This document shows positions 7,033 through 9,625 of a stretch of DNA of 9,625 nucleotides, piece after piece. The notes beneath the pieces were generated by a model that worked only from the letters and a program-made list of their open reading frames with translations, ran no database searches and was not told where the DNA came from. Source of the stretch: an uncultured Lachnospiraceae bacterium (GTDB taxonomy: Bacteria > Bacillota > Clostridia > Lachnospirales > Lachnospiraceae); NCBI GenBank assembly GCA_947565255.1, contig CANOFI010000074.1, positions 1-9,625 of the forward strand. The letters are read 5' to 3'. The position numbers were made by a program, and so were the translations under genes. Each line of letters opens with the position of its first letter. The first letter of the stretch is position 1.

Positions 7033-7998
7033 TTACCGGTTCTGGATTTTCCGGCCGTATTCAAATGCGGCTGCCAGGCTTCCGGTGGATGCAATGCCCT
7101 TATATGCAATGTCATAGGCGGTTCCGTGGTCCACAGAGGTACGGACCACCTTAAGGCCGAGCGTGACATTTACACCGCCTTCAAAGTCCAGAAGCTTCAT
7201 GGGAATGTGTCCCTGGTCGTGGTACATACAGACAACAGCGTCAAATTCTCCCTTTGAAGCGCGCAGAAATACCGTATCCGGCGGAATGGCTCCGAAGACC
7301 GACATGCCGTCTTCCACGGCCTGCTCCACGGCCGGAATGATTTCGTCAATTTCCTGGCGTCCGAAGGCGCCGCCTTCCCCGGAATGCGCGTTCAAACCGG
7401 CAACGGCTATTTTTGGCTGCTCTTTAAAGCGGGAAATGGCATCCCAGGTTAATTTGATTACGTCATAAACACGGTCTTTTTTTACATTTTTGATAGACTG
7501 CTCCATGGACACATGCGTGCTGACGTGCGTGACGGTCAGCTTATCAGAGGCAAGCATCATCGTGTAATTTGTCTGCCCGCAAATGCCGGCAATCAGCTCC
7601 GTGTGGCCTGTAAAATCCGGGTCCGACAGACGGATGGCTTCCTTATTGACGGGAAGGGTTACGAGCGCGCTGAATTTGTGGTCCAGCGCCATGCGGGAGG
7701 CCTCCGCCACATATTCGCGGGAAGCTGCGGCAACCTCTTTCTTAATCTGCCCCGGCGTTAACTGCGAAGCCTTTAAAAGGTTTAAATCATAGATGTTGAG
7801 CGCCTGTTTTTCCTCGTCGGCGAGAGAAGACATTTTATGTAATGGAACCTGCAGCCCGAGGTGGGTGTTGCAATATTCTAAGACAGAGTAATCACCCACG
7901 AGAGCATACGATTCACTGTTTAATTCTCCTTTTAAAAATGCATTTAATGCGATTTCCGGCCCGACGCCGTTCCCATCGCCCATTGTAACTGCTAACAT
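7033..7998 (-). CDS. pdxA: PdxA-family dehydrogenase, probable D-threonate/D-erythronate 4-phosphate dehydrogenase
   Basis: A 321-residue oxidative decarboxylase of the PdxA family. Visible marks are TMGDGNGVGPEI near the N-terminus (the usual form is GDPAGIGPE), TGHTE with His132, and metal-ligand histidines His162 (STHVSM), His205 (NAHSGEGG) and His260 (MYHDQGH). RTSVDHGTAYDIA follows near the C-terminus. The length is normal for the family. PdxA itself acts in vitamin B6 synthesis. The PdxA2 group works after DUF1537 kinases, oxidising and decarboxylating D-threonate or D-erythronate 4-phosphate to DHAP with NAD. The kinase gene next door strongly favours the PdxA2 role, though sequence alone does not exclude B6 synthesis. 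The start at ATG 7998-7996 is preferred because AAAGGA lies 8 nt upstream; the two earlier in-frame ATGs (8007, 8004) touch or nearly touch that site. It acts in the cytoplasm. Confidence 0.9.
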   Translation of the reverse strand: MLAVTMGDGNGVGPEIALNAFLKGELNSESYALVGDYSVLEYCNTHLGLQVPLHKMSSLADEEKQALNIYDLNLLKASQLTPGQIKKEVAAASREYVAEASRMALDHKFSALVTLPVNKEAIRLSDPDFTGHTELIAGICGQTNYTMMLASDKLTVTHVSTHVSMEQSIKNVKKDRVYDVIKLTWDAISRFKEQPKIAVAGLNAHSGEGGAFGRQEIDEIIPAVEQAVEDGMSVFGAIPPDTVFLRASKGEFDAVVCMYHDQGHIPMKLLDFEGGVNVTLGLKVVRTSVDHGTAYDIAYKGIASTGSLAAAFEYGRKIQNR

Positions 7999-8006
7999 AA
8001 CCATCA

Positions 8007-8012
8007 TCCTTT
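8007..8012 (-). promoter_or_regulatory. Ribosome binding site that favours the third ATG of pdxA
   Basis: AAAGGA is 8 nt from the ATG at 7998. The ATG at 8007 overlaps its last base and the ATG at 8004 is only 2 nt away, so both are too close to be used efficiently. Confidence 0.6.
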
Positions 8013-8049
8013 CTTTATTAAATTAATATAAATTAGTTAAGCATTTGCA

Positions 8050-8094
8050 AAACTCTTATTTCACTATCAGAGTTTGTATAGATTGCCCAAACTC
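8050..8094. repeat. Two overlapping, mutually exclusive inverted repeats upstream of pdxA
   Basis: In plus-strand terms, AAACTCT (8050-8056) pairs with AGAGTTT (8069-8075). The same central element, as GAGTTTG (8070-8076), also pairs with CAAACTC (8088-8094). Each stem is 7 perfect base pairs, with loops of 12 and 11 nt, and only one can form at a time. The block sits in the 121-bp gap between the kinase and pdxA. It could be a set of three half-sites for a DNA-binding regulator or a simple RNA switch; neither is shown. Confidence 0.5.
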
Positions 8095-8119
8095 GTCACT
8101 CCGAACCAGATTTTCGCAA

Positions 8120-9403
8120 TTACCTGTTAAAACGGAAAAAACGGTCAATGACCGGAATCAGATCTTCTTTTCCGAATCCGCCGGATTTTGTTGCAAGATT
8201 CCGGGGTTCACCGTTATAGCTGATGCGGCACAGGGGTACTCCTGCGGTAATCTCTCCTGCGGCAGTGACCTGCGGGCAGTTTAGTTTTTTCAGTACGGTA
8301 GCAGCCATATCTCCTCCAAATATCACAATGTTTTCTACAAAAACCTTATCCAATATTGATTTTACCAAAGAAGAGGTGTAACTTGCAATATAATCATGCA
8401 GTTTTTTTTCAAAATTTAATTCTTTTTTATTATTTTCAGGGAAAAACAGATTCTCTTTCCCCGTTGCTGTAGCCAGTATGACGGATTTTCCGTTTTCCAG
8501 CTGCATAGCTGCGTCTTCTGTGATTTTTAGAAAACTTAAATCTTTATAAACATCTTTGTTTTCAAAACATTCTGTGGTATAATGAGAGTCAGGGAACATG
8601 ATTTCGGAGAGGGGATGAACCGTGTAGTTATTTTTGCGCGCAAAATCAAGCTGTTTGAGTGTGACGGCATTGACGCTCCCGCTGATAAATAAAACGGGTC
8701 CGTTTTTCTTTAAAACAGGAGAAGATGTTTTTTTGAAAGGCAGATGTGCTGCAAATGTGGATGCAAATCCGGCGCATCCTGCTGTCAGTTCGTAGAGACC
8801 GTGCTGTGCAAGCTGGTCTCCAATTATTTGCATCTGCTGGTTTGTCTCACAGTCGAACAGGTACACCGTATCAGGCTTTGGTGATGTTTCTGTGAAAAAT
8901 GTGTATTTTTTAGATGAAATCAGTTCGCAGGATACGGAATGGGTTTTGTTCAGAATGTCAGGTATGAAGCTATCGGTGGCCGGGTTTCTCGGGTCTTCCC
9001 TGAAGACAGAGTGCTCAAGCGGCTGTCCGTCGATAAGGGCCGTTGCCTTTTGTGTGGTTCTTCCTAATTCAGGAAATGCGGGGATGAAGCAGAGCGGTTT
9101 TTTTGTGACTGCCAGAGCCGCGGCAAATGCAGCGGATATATTTCCGCGGAGGGCGGAATCTGTTTTTATGTAAATATGTGTATAATCAGAATGTGTAAGC
9201 AGGAGGCGTTTCGTAAGCTCGTAGGCATCGTCCGGGCCGGCATGCCGGCTGTCTGCATTGATAACAAGAACCTGACAGTCTTTTTCAGGGGTGGGAACAG
9301 CGTCGGGATTTGTCATGACAGTTGTTTTTATTTCGTGTTTTGACAACTGGACACCCGTATCTAACGCACCGGTAAAATCATCTGCAATAATAAGAAGTTT
9401 CAT
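8120..9403 (-). CDS. Four-carbon acid sugar kinase (DUF1537 family)
   Basis: A 427-residue cytoplasmic kinase of the DUF1537 family, of normal length. The N-terminal sugar-binding domain (about 1-230) opens with IADDFTGALDTG (6-17) and contains NADSRH (49-54), KTDSALRGNI (80-89) and PAFPELGRTT (108-117). The C-terminal nucleotide-binding domain (about 235-420) contains GGDMAATVL (363-371), AGVPLCRI (387-394) and ATKSGGFG (404-411). Family members phosphorylate four-carbon sugar acids at C4 using ATP. Those paired with a PdxA homologue act on D-threonate or D-erythronate, while others pair with OtnI/OtnC or an aldolase. The pdxA gene follows directly, so D-threonate or D-erythronate is the likely substrate; the two cannot be told apart here. 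The start ATG (9403-9401) has AAAGGA about 10 nt upstream. This is the first gene after the promoter, and it is visibly richer in A and T than the genes after it. Confidence 0.93.
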   Translation of the reverse strand: MKLLIIADDFTGALDTGVQLSKHEIKTTVMTNPDAVPTPEKDCQVLVINADSRHAGPDDAYELTKRLLLTHSDYTHIYIKTDSALRGNISAAFAAALAVTKKPLCFIPAFPELGRTTQKATALIDGQPLEHSVFREDPRNPATDSFIPDILNKTHSVSCELISSKKYTFFTETSPKPDTVYLFDCETNQQMQIIGDQLAQHGLYELTAGCAGFASTFAAHLPFKKTSSPVLKKNGPVLFISGSVNAVTLKQLDFARKNNYTVHPLSEIMFPDSHYTTECFENKDVYKDLSFLKITEDAAMQLENGKSVILATATGKENLFFPENNKKELNFEKKLHDYIASYTSSLVKSILDKVFVENIVIFGGDMAATVLKKLNCPQVTAAGEITAGVPLCRISYNGEPRNLATKSGGFGKEDLIPVIDRFFRFNR

Positions 9404-9447
9404 AATGCTTTATTCCTTTCTGTCTTATAAAAATATAAAAAAGCGGG

Positions 9448-9516
9448 CGATAAAAGCAGGCCGTAAGGGATGCGGACAGTTCAAAAACAAAGGGCCGTGC
9501 GGCGGCATTTTTATCG
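9448..9516. repeat. Long-range 8-bp inverted repeat in the operon leader
   Basis: CGATAAAA (9448-9455) and TTTTATCG (9509-9516) are perfect complements 53 nt apart. In the transcript the first arm would start about 4 nt after the predicted start site. An inner GCCG/CGGC pair can stack past a small internal loop. This resembles the closing stem of a structured leader RNA, but no known riboswitch class was recognised. Confidence 0.5.
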
Positions 9517-9526
9517 GGATTCTTAT

Positions 9527-9555
9527 AGTATACATTGACACAGAAGGATATACAA
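9527..9555 (-). promoter_or_regulatory. Putative sigma-A promoter of the operon
   Basis: On the minus strand, -35 TTGTAT (9555-9550) and -10 TATACT (9532-9527) are separated by exactly 17 bp. The -10 box matches 5 of 6 consensus bases. The -35 box matches only 3 of 6, which suggests a promoter that needs an activator. The predicted transcript start is near 9520. Confidence 0.6.
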
Positions 9556-9569
9556 GTTTTTTCAAAAGA

Positions 9570-9597
9570 TTATGAATTACATAACATAAAATTACAT
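9570..9597. promoter_or_regulatory. Possible activator or operator site upstream of the promoter
   Basis: Two AATTACAT direct repeats (9575-9582 and 9590-9597) begin 15 bp apart. The first is embedded in an inverted repeat, TTATG-AATTA-CATAA (9570-9584). An 8-bp palindrome TACATGTA (9593-9600) overlaps the second. The group lies about 15-45 bp upstream of the -35 box, where an activator would bind. The DNA is AT-rich, so some of this may be chance. Confidence 0.35.
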
Positions 9598-9625
9598 GTA
9601 TTTAATATTTTTTTCCATATCATTC

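Larger units (their letters stand above)
9404..9625. other. Non-coding leader and control region of the operon
   Basis: No supported gene lies here; the plus-strand frame that enters it is a shadow. Read on the minus strand, it holds AT-rich upstream DNA with repeated elements (9570-9600), a sigma-A-like promoter (9527-9555), about 115 nt of presumed 5' UTR with a long-range inverted repeat, and a purine-rich ribosome binding site before the kinase. The upstream neighbour of the operon lies outside the window. Confidence 0.7.

Noticed and set aside
6022..7257. Plus-strand open frame of 411 codons across the fusion gene and pdxA
   Set aside because: It is antisense to two well-supported genes, crosses their gap, has no suitable ribosome site that I could see, and its translation shows no recognisable domain and odd composition.
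7033..7998. PdxA as a vitamin B6 synthesis enzyme
   Set aside because: The fold is shared, but a DUF1537 kinase directly upstream and the absence of any other B6 gene favour the acid-sugar role.
9490..9512. Intrinsic terminator in the leader (GCCG-CCGCA-CGGC followed by a T-rich stretch)
   Set aside because: The stem is only 4 bp and the T stretch is broken by C and G, so it is too weak to call, although it could be part of an attenuator.

Overview
The window reads as one polycistronic operon on the minus strand, transcribed from about 9520 down past position 1. No gene is supported on the plus strand. Purine-rich Shine-Dalgarno sites (AAAGGAG or GGAGGAG, 7-9 nt from the start), one TTG start, mixed base composition and the protein styles fit a Clostridia member of the Firmicutes, perhaps Lachnospiraceae. 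The family-level guess is inference only.

In order of transcription: (1) 9404-9625 is a non-coding leader. It holds a sigma-A-like promoter (17-bp spacer), upstream direct and inverted repeats, and a long-range inverted repeat in the presumed 5' UTR. (2) A DUF1537 four-carbon acid-sugar kinase (8120-9403). (3) A PdxA-family dehydrogenase (7033-7998). Together these two match the known D-threonate/D-erythronate route: C4 phosphorylation, then NAD-dependent oxidation and decarboxylation to DHAP. (4) A 789-residue protein made of an FGE-sulfatase-like domain, a four-Asp-box sialidase-like propeller and MORN-type repeats (4570-6939). (5) A second Asp-box protein with a C-terminal beta-rich region (2640-4493). 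(6) An exporter-fold ABC transporter with fused membrane and ATPase domains (821-2635). (7) A DUF1854 protein (115-792) with an unusual Met/Pro/Gly/His tail. (8) The first 29 codons of another gene (1-88) that runs out of the window.

The last four genes are packed with gaps of 4, 28 and 26 bp and look translationally coupled. The first three gaps are longer (121, 93 and 76 bp), and each holds an inverted repeat that could act in regulation or mRNA processing. Both propeller proteins lack a signal peptide and are rich in cysteine, so they are probably cytoplasmic.

A working hypothesis is an intracellular pathway in which the propeller proteins process or sense a sugar-acid compound, the kinase/PdxA pair sends a C4 acid into glycolysis, and the ABC/DUF1854 module moves a related compound across the membrane. 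The kinase/PdxA step rests on known families. The link to the propellers and the transporter rests only on gene order. No transcription regulator, mobile element, CRISPR array, tRNA or rRNA was seen, and no convincing intrinsic terminator was found.
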